Source: Gloeophyllum trabeum ATCC 11539
Taxonomy: Eukaryota > Basidiomycota > Agaricomycetes > Gloeophyllales > Gloeophyllaceae
NCBI RefSeq assembly: GCF_000344685.1
Contig: NW_006920414.1
Span: 1,420,677 to 1,484,676 of the forward strand
Direction: 5' to 3'
Length of the DNA: 64,000 nucleotides
Every line of letters starts with the position of its first letter. The first letter of the stretch is position 1. This document shows, one piece after another, positions 40,401 through 51,305 of this stretch. Below the pieces are notes generated by a model. The model was not told where the DNA came from and did no database searches. It worked only from the letters and a program-made list of their open reading frames with translations. The translations under genes were made by a program, and so were the position numbers.

Positions 40401-41349
40401 TTTCACGCTGAGCTTGGAATGGGCCAGAGCGGGATTATGTCTTCGTCTTATGGGTTTACTGGGCAGCTCGGGCACTCCTTTATGATCTGTCGCTACGGTG
40501 TACGCATTATACGGTATCTGAAACGACTGTATAATATACTGCATGTCTCGAGATGAGAGAAAGTGGGCTTCAGAATATATTATGGTCAGGAAATCCGGTA
40601 TGCCAACCTGGTCCGTGTACCTCAGGAAGGAGACCTGTGGCTGGCGAGGGCTCTGTGTGCAAATAGCGCGTGGTGGCCACAAAACTAGCCACAGATTCTA
40701 CTCCGTGCCCTCGCTGAGGGGTCACTTCCTCATCCTTCCCCACCAGGTTTTCAAGTGATACTCTCTTGTTTGAATGCTCATTAGGAAGTGTGGTGTTGCT
40801 TCTGTTGCGTCGCACAGATGTCATGCCCCTATGCCGTGCCAGTGTTTCAGCAACAACTTGCAACTGCCGGCGACGCCACCAAATCCGGGAAATGCCCCGG
40901 TGGCTTCAGCCTTCATAGTCTTCCTTGAGATTCGCACATGTCTATTTTTTGGTTGGTCGACTAGTAATTACTACCAAGTAGCTTGAGGAAACCCTTGGGA
41001 CGCCTCACTGGCAGAGTCTCAGGCTAACGGTACCGTCCAAGAGGCCGACTGACCGTGACGGCTGGGCGGCAAGGTAGCAATCCTACAAGTGCGAGCGGGC
41101 ACCTCAGGCCACACGTCTGCGTCTGAAATCCGCGGACCTCATTTCTTGTCGAACCGTATGTTCTCCTGGGCGAAATTTGAACCTCGGCACATATTCCAGT
41201 CAAATATCATGGATTTTAGTAGGCTTATACGCGCACCACGTGACCGTTACACGTCGCGTCGCGTCACGTAGATGCGCGAGAATTCCCAGAGTCCCCCTGC
41301 TTCTTGCCACCTGCTTATTCTTGCGAATTGTCTCCTCCCCGGATTTACT
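40401..41349. other. Intergenic between GPI protein and pif1
   Basis: A 950 bp tandem gap. The right end carries a cluster CACGTGAC, TCGCGTCGCGTCACGT upstream of pif1. Otherwise only short frames are present. Confidence 0.5.
41255..41269 (+). promoter_or_regulatory. CGCGTCG / CGCGTCACGT element upstream of pif1
   Basis: CGCGTCG (41255-41261, the reverse of CGACGCG) overlaps into CGCGTCACGT (41260-41269), 80-95 bp before the chosen pif1 ATG. A CACGTGAC lies 15 bp further upstream. The 7-mer is shared with rad9 and tel1; the 10-mer is shared with 11682-11691. Confidence 0.35.
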
Positions 41350-43737
41350 ATGTCACAAACAACGCGAGCACCGCAGTCAGGTCTAAGAACTGTTAAGAGG
41401 GATTTCTCGGAGCCGGCTCTTAATCAGAGCTCGGATATCCCGTGGGACCCCACTCCCCCGAAGCCGCAGACTGGAGTTGATAAACGTTTGAAGGCTATCC
41501 AAGATGCGCTAGCTGACGTTGGGAGCAAGAAGACGTCACAGAACTTACTTCCTACGCCTCCATTAACTAATCCTCAGAAACGACCATCGAGCTCGCAGGA
41601 TGCCCCTTCGCAAGCGAAGCGAAGGCAACTACCCACTTCTTGGGAAACCGATCCTCTAACGACGCGGACAAACTATGGCTCTACAACGACTTCTATTGCG
41701 AGGGCGTCCTCCTCAAGCTCCTGGTCGGCGAAAGGAACCTCCTCGATAGTCGCAGCTACAAAGGTGGTAGCTGCGAAGGCGACAGGAAAGCCCGCTCCGG
41801 TGTTCCTGAGCAAAGAGCAGACGCATATTCTTAACTTGGTAAAGGAAGGGCAAAGTGTTTTCTACACGGGAAGTGCTGGTGAGTTGCGAAGCGGACAGTC
41901 CCTCCGGAAGCCAGTCCTCATTTACGTGGCTATATGCGCATTCTTCGTATTCCTGAATGAAGGTCCCGGAATGAACTGACATGTGAATCCAGGAACTGGA
42001 AAGTCTGTCCTCCTACGAGAAATCATTAAGACGCTTCGGAAGAAGTTTATCAAAGCTCCGGATGCGGTGGCCATCACTGCCTCCACTGGTTAGTCATATA
42101 GATGTGCATTATCGATACCTGTCCCAATTGAATGGGAATCTCTTCAGGCATCGCGGCTTGCAATATCGGCGGTGTAACAATTCATTCTTTTGCCGGCATC
42201 GGTATAGGCGAAGGTAAACCGGATGATCTGGCCTCGAAAGTCAGGAAAAATAAGAAGGCGATGGCAAGGTGGCTGAGGACGAAAGTGCTTATTATCGATG
42301 AAGGTAGATATCCTGCAATATTCGACGAATGTGCGCCGGGGTTAATGAGAACGCTATGCAGTGTCCATGGTGGACGGAGACCTGTTCGACAAGCTTTCTC
42401 ATATTGCGAAAGTGGTACGCAAGATCCCGAAGGCTTTCGGCGGTATACAGGCAAGTCCCCAGGGAGCTTATTCATCGTCTACATAGAATAAAGTGCCTTG
42501 ATGTACAATAGCTCGTCGTTACCGGCGATTTCTTCCAATTGCCGCCCGTCACAAGGGGTAATGCGCCTGTGAAGTTCGCCTTCGAAGCAGAAGCCTGGAC
42601 AGAAGCTGTCCAACGCACTTTTAACTTGACCAAAGTCTTTAGGCAAACAGATCAGGGTGCGAGTGTCATGTTTCGGTGTATACGTCCATATAATCATGCT
42701 TCTTTCTTCCAGAATTCGTGGACATGTTGAATGAGATGAGGTTTGGCACGTTATCACAAAAATCCATCAATAAATTCAAGTCGTTATCTCGGGAAATTGT
42801 CTACGAAGACGGACTGGGTCCAACGGAGCTGTAAGCCAATCCCATCGTTAGATGTCAGCCAACTGATGCAACATATGCGCAGTTTTCCTCGTCGCGAGGA
42901 CGTTGAGCGTTCCAACTCAACGCGTATGAATCGCCTTGCGACCGAGCACCACACGTACTTCGCAATGGATGGCGGAATAATAGACGGTCCCCAACGCGAC
43001 AAGATGCTTGCAAATTTCATGGCGCCATCCCAGATCACGCTCAGGGTCGATGCACAGGTCATGCTCATCAAGAATATCGACGAGACACTCGTCAATGGAA
43101 GCATGGGGAAGGTCGTGCGGTTTGCAGATCCGGCATTATATGGCTCGGAGCAAGACCTTGCTGGCGGGGACCAAGTTGACCCGAAAGATAGAAAGAAGGG
43201 TAAAGCTCAGGCTGAGGGCAAGCTGTTTCCTGTGGTAGAATTTGTCATTCCAGGCCAGAGACGGATGAGGGAAGTCTTAGTCACAACGGAATCTTGGAAA
43301 GTAGAGTTGCCGAATGGTGAAGTCCAAGTTTCCCGGACTCAGGTGCGTTCGGTATCATCTGGATGACTCAGTGCTTTATTAACCGTTTTGATTTCAGATT
43401 CCCCTCATCCCGGCATGGGCAATGTCCATCCATAAATCGCAAGGCCAGACACTGGAACGAGTGAAAGTTGACCTCGGCAGGGTCTTCGAGAAAGGTAAGA
43501 CCCTCTTACTATCTACCTGCCTAAGCCTTACTGAGTATGGTCCTCCCCTAGGTCAAGCTTATGTCGCACTCTCCCGAGCAACTTCGCTGGACGGCCTTCA
43601 AGTCCTCAATTTTGATCCAAAGAAGGTACGTGCTGTTCTTCTGCATGCTGGATAACGAGCTTATGCCTTGAAAGGTTACCGTTCATCCGAAGGTCGTCCA
43701 ATGGAGCAGGACGCTAGAGGTCATCCAGGACAAGTAG
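41350..43737 (+). CDS. pif1: Pif1 family 5'-3' DNA helicase
   Basis: Ten exons (41350-41878, 41993-42088, 42148-42303, 42362-42450, 42512-42656, 42713-42830, 42883-43342, 43398-43494, 43552-43625, 43675-43737) encode 608 residues. Pif1 unwinds G-quadruplexes and RNA-DNA hybrids, limits telomerase and maintains mitochondrial DNA. After a disordered N-terminus of about 150 residues come motif I ([16 protein letters not shown]), ITASTGIAA, motif II with [37 protein letters not shown], the Pif1 signature region, [15 protein letters not shown] and motif [16 protein letters not shown]. Intron 4 starts with GC instead of GT (CAG|GCAAGT). An in-frame ATG at 41272 would add 26 residues, but it lies only 11 bp from the promoter element; whether it makes a mitochondrial form is open. 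Confidence 0.95.
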
Positions 43738-44074
43738 AACATCGCAGCCGAGAGTGTTGCCGCATAAGGTTATGCTGGGTCGTCAGATTACACTAGCCAG
43801 TCATCATTCTAGCCTGTATGCATATCATGTACTATACCAGTTGCTATACGTCGAGCATAGTCGATGATAGAGAACGTCGTAATCATTCACTGCGGGCTCC
43901 CAAAAGCCACAACAACAAGTGTACCTGTTTTAGCTCACACACTGCAGGGTGCGCAGGCCAAGGTCAATTATCCTCAGACTGGCTATGACCTAAACGATCC
44001 TTGTTCGGTTCTGTGTATTCTCATTCCATGACAGTTGTTGCCACCACTGAGACGACGTATACCCTGTCGCCGCG
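43738..44074. other. Short tandem intergenic gap between pif1 and sec6
   Basis: The 337 bp gap holds the pif1 3' end and the sec6 promoter. I see nothing else in it. Confidence 0.45.
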
Positions 44075-46512
44075 ATGACCTCTGTACAAGCCATCAATGC
44101 GCCTCCTACTCTGTCGGCTGCACAAGCCGTAGGCGAATACCTGCAGTCTCCCGATGATCTGCTCAAGCTCGTCGCGTTCCGAAAGAAACTTGAGAAGGAG
44201 AAAGCCTCCATAGATGCACGACTCAAAAGTGGAGTCAAGGAACAGCTTGATGCCACGAAAGATGGTCTACGGAAACTGTTCGGGACGCGAAACAATGTGC
44301 AGGCAGTGAGGGACGAGATGGAGACCGTGGATAGGCTCTGCAGTGACCCAAAAAATGTAGTCCCAACGTTCGACCAGATCAGTAGGGTGAGTACGCAATA
44401 TATGACCATATGAATATACAATCTCATGTCTTGAAGGTATCCATGGTCCATCGGAACTTCGGGCAAGTAGAAGAAATGGTCAATAACCTTTTGGAGATGA
44501 GTTCCAAGCTAGATATGCTGGAAGCAATGCTAGCGAGCAATAGAGAAGAGGTCGTTGGCCCTGCGCCGAATCTCCTGGCAATCCATTACAATATCAACCA
44601 GCTGGAAGCGTTTCGCAATCAAACCATGCACCAGGCTAAGAAAGCGTCCGCTGATTCCAGAAACACTCTCACTCGGTGGTTTGAGCGGCTCAATAAGCTC
44701 ATCAAATCTTTCGACGAGTATATTGTCGATCTCGCCCGGAACATTTTACCTCTGATTCGTGCTGGCCATTCAGAGGTCATCGTGAAATTGGTGAAAATAG
44801 CAGAGATCGAAGGCAAGGAAGATGAGAAGGTATGTATCATCCCAGCAGACGTCCCCTGTCGGTGTACTCAGCTTCGATAGGCCATAGCCATCCGGCTCGT
44901 CAAGCGAGCTGCTAAGATGGATGCAGCCGCGAAGTTCCGATCCATGCAGGCCGATGCAAGAGTCTTCAAACACTATCGGTCCAATATTACGAAAACAATC
45001 ATTGAGTCTATCAAGCGTAAGTTCGAGGATGCCCTCAAAGAGTACGAGCAGGACCCCGCCGGTTTCTTGGACAGTCTTGGATGGATGTACCAAGACCTCA
45101 TCCGCATTGAGGAAGACGTCGTCCCATGCTTCCCTCCTGAATGGGAGATCTACTCTCTCTTTGTTCGAGAGTATCACAAGACGCTTAATGCCACGCTTCA
45201 GAAACTGCTTATGTCTGAGCCGGAGGCCTCGGTGCTCCTCACTCTTCACGCTTGGCTCAAAGAGTACAAGAAGAATATGAAGGAACTGAATGTTCCTCCC
45301 GAGCTGATGGAGCCGCCATTGCTGGATGGCAAGGAGCAGGGTCTGATCGAGGACTACGTTAACCTCATCATCAAGAAGCTCGACGAATGGACGAATAACC
45401 TCATGAAGACGGAAATCCAGGCATTCACTACTCGGTCAGAGCCGCTCGAAGAAGATAGCGAAGGGCAGTACGCTATGCAAGGAGCCATCATCTTATTCCA
45501 AATGGTCAACCAACAGGTGGACGTGGCCATGGAAAGCGGTCAGGGCGCTATCCTGGCACGAGTTGTATCTGAGGTGAACCGCGTGATGCGGATGATCCAA
45601 GAACAGTGGACGAAGACCCTTGAAGGCGAGTTCAAGAAGCACGTCGAGAAACCCGAGGAGGCGGTTCCTGGCTTGGTAGAGCACACCATCGCGCTTGCCA
45701 ACGATCAAATCAAGTCTGCCGACTTCACAGAAGCGTTGTCCGCGAGACTGGAGCCATTAGTTTCCGAGAAATATCGAGTTACGATCAGCGAGCGCCTCAA
45801 TGACGCTATCGACGGATTCCTAGATGTAGCGAAGAAATGCATACAGACACTCATCGACATTATCTTCAACGACTTGAAGCCGGTGACGAAGCAGCTTTTC
45901 CAGCAGACGTGGTACGATGGCACCGTCATTGAACAAATTGTCGCGACCATGCGGGACTACATGGGTGATTGCCAAGCCTTCCTCAATCCCACCCTCCTTG
46001 AGTTGTTGGTGGAGGACCTGCTCGATCAATTCCTCGTAACCTACATCACCGCCCTCGTGAACTCTCCTAGTAAGCTGAAGATGCCTGCCGCTACGGACCG
46101 CATCAAGGACGACGTGAGCGCCGTCTTCAAGTTCTTCAGCGCGTTCAAGCAGCCGAAAGAGCTCGAGGAGTCGTTTGAGGTCATCGAGATGATCCTCGGC
46201 ATGCTCGAGGCATCCAAGAGTATGGTGTTCCTATCCTTCTGGTCCTTTGCGAAGGTGCACGGCCCGAACATACAATTCGTGGAGAGTCTCATGAAGATCC
46301 GAGGGGACTTTGACCGCTCGGCCGCTAACGAGGTTATGGAAAGCGTGAAGCGGAAGGTTAAAGATGAGGATATATCAGACCGTGAGTCAACCGGCGTCTC
46401 AATGGGCCTGCTTGCGTGCTTAATGTCTCGTCTTGTAGCTCCGGAGCCCACTATTATGAAGAAGATCTCTATACAGAGCACGTTCTCCCGCCTTTTACAG
46501 CGAGCGACTTAG
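44075..46512 (+). CDS. sec6: Exocyst complex subunit Sec6 (EXOC3)
   Basis: Four exons (44075-44386, 44437-44829, 44881-46381, 46439-46512) encode 759 residues. Sec6 is part of the exocyst, which tethers secretory vesicles to the plasma membrane at growth sites. The N-terminal coiled coil includes AQAVGEYLQSPDDLLKLVAF, and EMVNNLLEMSSKLDMLEAML follows. The body has KAAKMDAAAKF-like helices, WEIYSLFVREYHKTLNATLQ, LMEPPLLDGKEQGLIEDYV, FQQTWYDGTVIEQIVATMRD and DCQAFLNPTLLELLVEDLLD, a Sec6 hallmark order. The last intron (57 bases) has no in-frame stop, so retention would add 19 residues. The final exon reads PPEPTIMKKISIQSTFSRLL in the phase set by the splice. Confidence 0.93.
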
Positions 46513-46744
46513 CCGCGCACTCATTTCCTCTCGTGCTCTAGATGGACTCAACTGTATTTCATTGATGCTGCTGTCTATGGATCCACTGTACTAGCTACCA
46601 TTAACTTATTTGCATACAGGTATATGTCTATTACAAATAATCATCACATTTGCCTCATCACTAGGTCCGAATAGCAAAACAAGTCCGAAACAGATAGGAA
46701 TAGGTATGTGCCCAGGAAGAAGAAAATCGTAAACCATCGTGAGA

Positions 46745-48178
46745 CTAGTATTCGTCTTCTTCCACGAGATCATCCTCGTCTATAATCTCCATGAGTTCAT
46801 CCACTGCCAGTGATGAAGGACGTCTCCTTCGTAGGCGGGTGACCAGTGAGCGTAGACCGTCGAGCCCGTTGAACCGCGGCTTCTTGAGCAGGACGCGAAT
46901 GATGGGGGCTTTGAAGGTGACTTCTTCTTCCTCGTCTTCTTCCTCATCGTGTCCGATGATACGTCCGCGGAAGTCGACCGACGGGACTTGCAGGAAATCT
47001 GCGTATTGTGGTGGGACACAGGGGGCGTAGTCCTATTGTACAGTAAGGTCAGTACGTGACGGATGCTCGTTGATGCGGTGACATACCCCGCTGTAGGACG
47101 TGTCCTCATCGTATACCATCTCATCCATATAGTCGTAGTCCAGTTGCTTTGTCAACACGGCTGACGAGCCGCTGAAGATGACATTCGATTCGCGGCGGAC
47201 GATGCGCCGTTGAGGTTTCGTCACTATAATCGTAGGCAACTGTCTTGATGGACGAGACGGGGCTTCGTTCTTGTGCTCGTTCTGGCCAGAGTGCGAGGTA
47301 ATGAGCTGCTCCATCTCTTGCAGGTTCTCGAAAAACCCCGGGGGAAGCTTGGGCTCGCCGCCCTCCGCGAGCGTGTCGATAGAGGTCGTAGTCATACTGC
47401 AGCTGACGCTCCTGTCGACCGGCGCGTTCTCCTTCGAGTTCAGAGAAGCAGTGCGTGCGCGGGGCTTCGCGCGGGAGTGGAGGGCGAGGAGGCGCTCCAT
47501 CTCCTCAAGATTGTCAAGGAATCCTTCCGGGAGGCGGAGAGAGCCGCCGTCGGCGAGGGTGTCAATGCTCGTGTCGGAAGCACTACAGCAGCGAGAGTCA
47601 TCCGCGACACTATGATGATCGGGAGAGAGCCAACCAGCGCCCGATAAGCAACTGGCGTCGATAGATTCCTCAAAAATAGGCTCCAGAGAGTACGGTGGGC
47701 AAGGTTCAGTGCAGGCGCTGTAGGTGTCCAGGGGCTTCGTGAGGTCCACGACCGCGGGACTTGACAGGGTTGATATAGGTTTCGCGTCGTCTTCGTAGAC
47801 TACTTGAATGATCTCGTAATCCAGGTCTTGCGTGGCTGACGGTGAGAGGGAAGTGACATAGCAATCTTTCTGCAGTTCAGCTTCCAAGTCTACGCAGTCC
47901 GCGTCGTCGAAGATGACGAAGTTGTCAGGCCGTCGCGAGTCGCCCGTTCGTCTCGCAGGGGAGTCCTCCTTCGTCGGCGTGATGTCATGTACATGTTCGG
48001 CGCCGCGTGAGGTACGACTTCTCCTGCGCAGAGTGAGTGCGGAAGCACCCGAGGACCGCTTGCTTCTTCCTTTGACCAGTGGCATTGGCAGTGATATCTT
48101 GACAGAGACCGAGTCGACAGATGATGTCGTATGAGTAAGGTCAGAGTCGTCGATGATCAAAGCCCGAGTAGGAGCCAT
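46745..48178 (-). CDS. Acidic unknown protein with an internal 32-residue duplication
   Basis: Two exons (47087-48178 and 46745-47032) encode 459 residues. The N-terminus is basic and Ser-rich (KGRSKRSSGASALTLRRRSR); the rest is acidic with many Asp/Glu. Two copies of a 32-residue motif lie at about 204-235 and 266-297, sharing 20 of 32 positions (SIDTLA-GG, LP-GF, NL-EME, HS). The C-terminal exon has RGRIIGHDEEEDEEEEVTFK, then a basic helix (VLLKKPRFNGLDGLRSLVTR) and an acidic end. An in-frame ATG at 48217 lies within 25 bp of a TATAAA at 48235-48240, so the ATG at 48178 is the better start. I do not know the family. Confidence 0.75.
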
Positions 48179-48866
48179 GTCAGATAAGCGTAGGAGAGAG
48201 AGGGGTACTGAAGCCATAAGCAGAGCTGCAGCGGTTTATATGGAAGGCAATGCGATCCGAGACTGTCAACCGTCGAGGCTGCCAGCCGCCTGCGATCCCC
48301 ATTACTGCGCGTGATTGTCAGAGAGAACGATGTCAGTCGTGCGTAGGTGAACGAAAGCCAGTCCGACTTGAAAGATCTGCAGGTGATTATGCTGCTGGAA
48401 GACTAGTATTTCCTATGAGAGTCAACGAAGGGCTTTGAAACGCATTGCTGCACTGACAGAATGTTTGTCTGGTCCCATATCATCATTCTGCCATCAACGG
48501 TGATACGACAGGGTTGTCACTTGCCACTGGCATGGACACACTAGCGCCCACAGCAAGGCACTCCGAGTCGTGCCGATCGCGTTCGAAAATACTTCAATGC
48601 GGTGGGACTTAGAATTTTCGCGCTGTACCCGCTACCTTGGGCCATCAGCCACCGTTGACCCCGGGTCATGGCAGGGTCGATTTACATGTACGTGGATTTA
48701 CAGTATCTCACGTTATCATAACTTGGATATTTGTATTGAGGCCGTCTCCAGTACTGACTCTCAGGATACGCCAGCAAACTCCTACGTATAGATTACTCAG
48801 AGTAACTTAAATAAAGTCATCCCTTCAATATTTGCATAGGCATGATGAATGAGAGAAGCCAAAATC
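48179..48866. other. Intergenic between acidic protein and pepsin-like gene
   Basis: Contains TATAAA (minus strand, 48235-48240) about 60 bp upstream of the acidic protein start, and the 3' side of the pepsin-like gene. No coding frame is supported. Confidence 0.5.
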
Positions 48867-50593
48867 CTAGGTACGGTCATTATCACTTGAAGAGCTAGCA
48901 TTCGTAGATTCGGCCCTGATTGTTTTGATGAATTCGGATGGGGTAAGCTCCATGGGTGAATTGGCCAGTATACGGTGTCTGATGGACGAGAAATCCGAAG
49001 CCGATGTCGCATTGGTTACCGAGACGAATTGAACATATGGCCCTTCTGAAGTGGTCGCATTGTAGACTGTGTTTCCATAGGAGAGTCTGATCGCGTGAAC
49101 ATCCATCAGTAAGCATAACACGGGGGGAGATGAAAGGGACTGCTCATGCTGACAATGTGTAGACATTCCGAAGGAATGGCAATCCCAATATCATATCTGC
49201 CGCCGGAAGTCCACTGCCCCGTCTAAATGACGAACTTTGGAATGTATTGCTACAAAATGTGACTTCAGTGCCATTTGTGAGCCTGAAATACTGGATGGCG
49301 GTAAGATCCAGCGGATCCATCAGATACTCTTGACCACTGCAATACCTTATCAGCATACCATGATGACTCTAAGCTGTTTAACTTACCCGAAGGTGAGGCT
49401 GAGGTTGGCAGGCATATTGCACGGGATAATCCAGGCATCAACCTCCTTGAAATATGCCGCGCCGGAGATATTACTATATATGAAGTCCACGATATCGGGA
49501 CTAACGATCGTAGAATAGTATCCGCTATCAAGAATCACGAGACTCTTCCCGGATGGCACCTGTGGCACAGATGAATTTAGGGTATACTGGGTACCATTAA
49601 CTGTTAGACCATCCAGGGTTAGGGCCCAAGTTGGGAAGGAGGTGCCGTTGCTGCTATCCTCATCCGAAGTGTCCGAAAACACCGGCAAATGGACAGCTTG
49701 AGCTAGCGACGATGCGTAGGTGTCCACGTACGTGCCGAAAGTGAATGTGCCATTTGCCTGAATGGAGCCGCTTCCACTATCCCGACCGAATATGAGAGAC
49801 GCAAAGGGGGAGATACCAGGACCGCTTCCGAACAGACTTGAGGCAAAGCTGTGGGGTCTGAGCGTGGCATCATATTTGTTCTCATCCAGAATCTCTTGAA
49901 TCACCGACGCGTTCTCGAAGCCCAGTCCAAGTACACCGTAGACACCGTTGTCAAACAACTCGGTCATATTGATCGCCTATGGTAGATGTCAGATAACATA
50001 TATCCACGACTAGATTTCACTAACATCATCGACTCTGACAAACGCTTCGACAAGATCAGCGACTTTCAGCATGCATAATCCTCTGAAGATCATACCTGAA
50101 GTGACATTTACAAATGGACCAACAGTGATGTTGACAAATGCGATCGTTCCGGAGACCAAGCTATTGCCGTAATCCAGCTCTGCGTGGATGGCAGTAGTAT
50201 TGCTGTTGACCACTTCGGAGCTGAAAAGCCACATATCCGAGTGCGCGGTAGTGATTGCCACCGGAATCTCTAAATCAGAAACAGGTCAAATATCAGGCAC
50301 TAATGGGATAAATAACGTTGTACCTTTCCCGAGAACACCTATGTTTGTTGTATACTATCCAGGAAAGTTGAGGTTAGTCACTCAGACCATTCCGAGACAG
50401 CGAAACGACTTACGAAGTTATTTCCAAAGTTTGTCAGTGGAATGGGTGCATTCTGGAACTCCCGAGTATTGAGGGAGGGGAAGCGGGCTCCATGCCAGGA
50501 TATCAATCCAGCGGACGTAGATGGCCTAGCAGCAGCTCTGGGATAACCAGCCCAAAGCAGGCCGAAGGCGTAAAGAGAGTGGATAAGCTTCAT
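48867..50593 (-). CDS. Secreted pepsin-fold (A1) protein lacking the first catalytic aspartate
   Basis: Seven exons (50414-50593, 50324-50354, 50096-50269, 50025-50080, 49387-49976, 49154-49336, 48867-49086) encode 477 residues. A signal peptide (MKLIHSLYAFGLLWAGYPRA) opens it. The A1 peptidase fold is clear from YTTNIGVLGKE, then the strand aligned with DTGSSDLW, which here reads TTAHSDMW: the catalytic Asp is Thr77 and the following Gly is Ala79. GVYGVLGLGFENASVI, FGTYVD, the second site VILDSG with Asp297, SLTFGGQEY and LGLPFLRNVYTLL follow. Only one of the two catalytic Asp residues is left, so it should not work as a protease. There are many Asn-X-Ser/Thr sites. Frame and splices are intact, so it is not a decayed gene by this evidence. 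Confidence 0.85.
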
Positions 50594-51305
50594 GGCGAAG
50601 CGATTCAAGATGAGATGCAGTGAGGTGAAGATTCCCTGGAATAAGCGTCGCTCTTTATAGTGCGAGGAAGGGGTTGTCGGCGTACTGCATACCTATTCGG
50701 CATAATGCTTCCAGAGATGTTGTGTAGTCTAGCGTAAGATCCAACGGCACGCAAACCCCGGATGCTTGAACAAAGCTGCTATAGGAATGTATTATGTGAG
50801 TTACGTCGAGTGAACAAGCCGCCGCCTTTCATCTCGTAATCATTGATCGGCGGCAACAGGGCAAGACGGAATTCATGTCCGAATTGTCCGTGCGATTACA
50901 AGGAGAGACGAGCTGGGTTCGCAGGCTGGCTAAAAAAACGCTGGCCTGTCGCAGGAGTGGAGGTGTGAAAGTGAACATTACATCAAATCGGAGAGCAAGA
51001 CTCTGTGTATGTAAGATAATTGGGATTCGTTGAGTGCCGGTGGACTTCGCCAAAAATGTGTCCCCAATACTGTCGACCTAGACAAGCTTTCCGGTCGACA
51101 TCGTCTTTGATTGGTCTTGGACCCCAAAGTTAATGCAGGGCCAGCCAGTGGTGACTTCATTGACAGCATCAAACTAGGGTAGGAATGCAGGAGAAATGCG
51201 GAAGCTTCAGGTGCGTCTGTGGCGAAGAACCCGGAAACATCCGGGCCAAGCCTCCGACCGTCACATGTATCAAGTTTGTATTCCGTACAAGAACGTATGT
51301 CATCT
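50594..51305. other. Intergenic between pepsin-like and NAPE-PLD genes
   Basis: This 710 bp stretch holds the pepsin-like promoter (TATAAA at 50654-50659) and the NAPE-PLD 3' end. Nothing else is recognised. Confidence 0.5.
50654..50659 (-). promoter_or_regulatory. TATA box of the pepsin-like gene
   Basis: TATAAA on the minus strand in the context CACTATAAAGAGCG lies 61-66 bp upstream of the ATG. Confidence 0.6.

Noticed and set aside
41272..41349. Upstream in-frame ATG of pif1 as start
   Set aside because: It lies 11 bp after the putative promoter element and adds a segment without clear targeting features; kept only as an alternative.
46382..46600. Alternative reading of the sec6 last exon (YYEEDLYTEHVLPPFTASDL)
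   Set aside because: It reads like protein, but the best donor and acceptor set the other phase (PPEPTIMKKIS), and no nearby splice pair gives the alternative frame.
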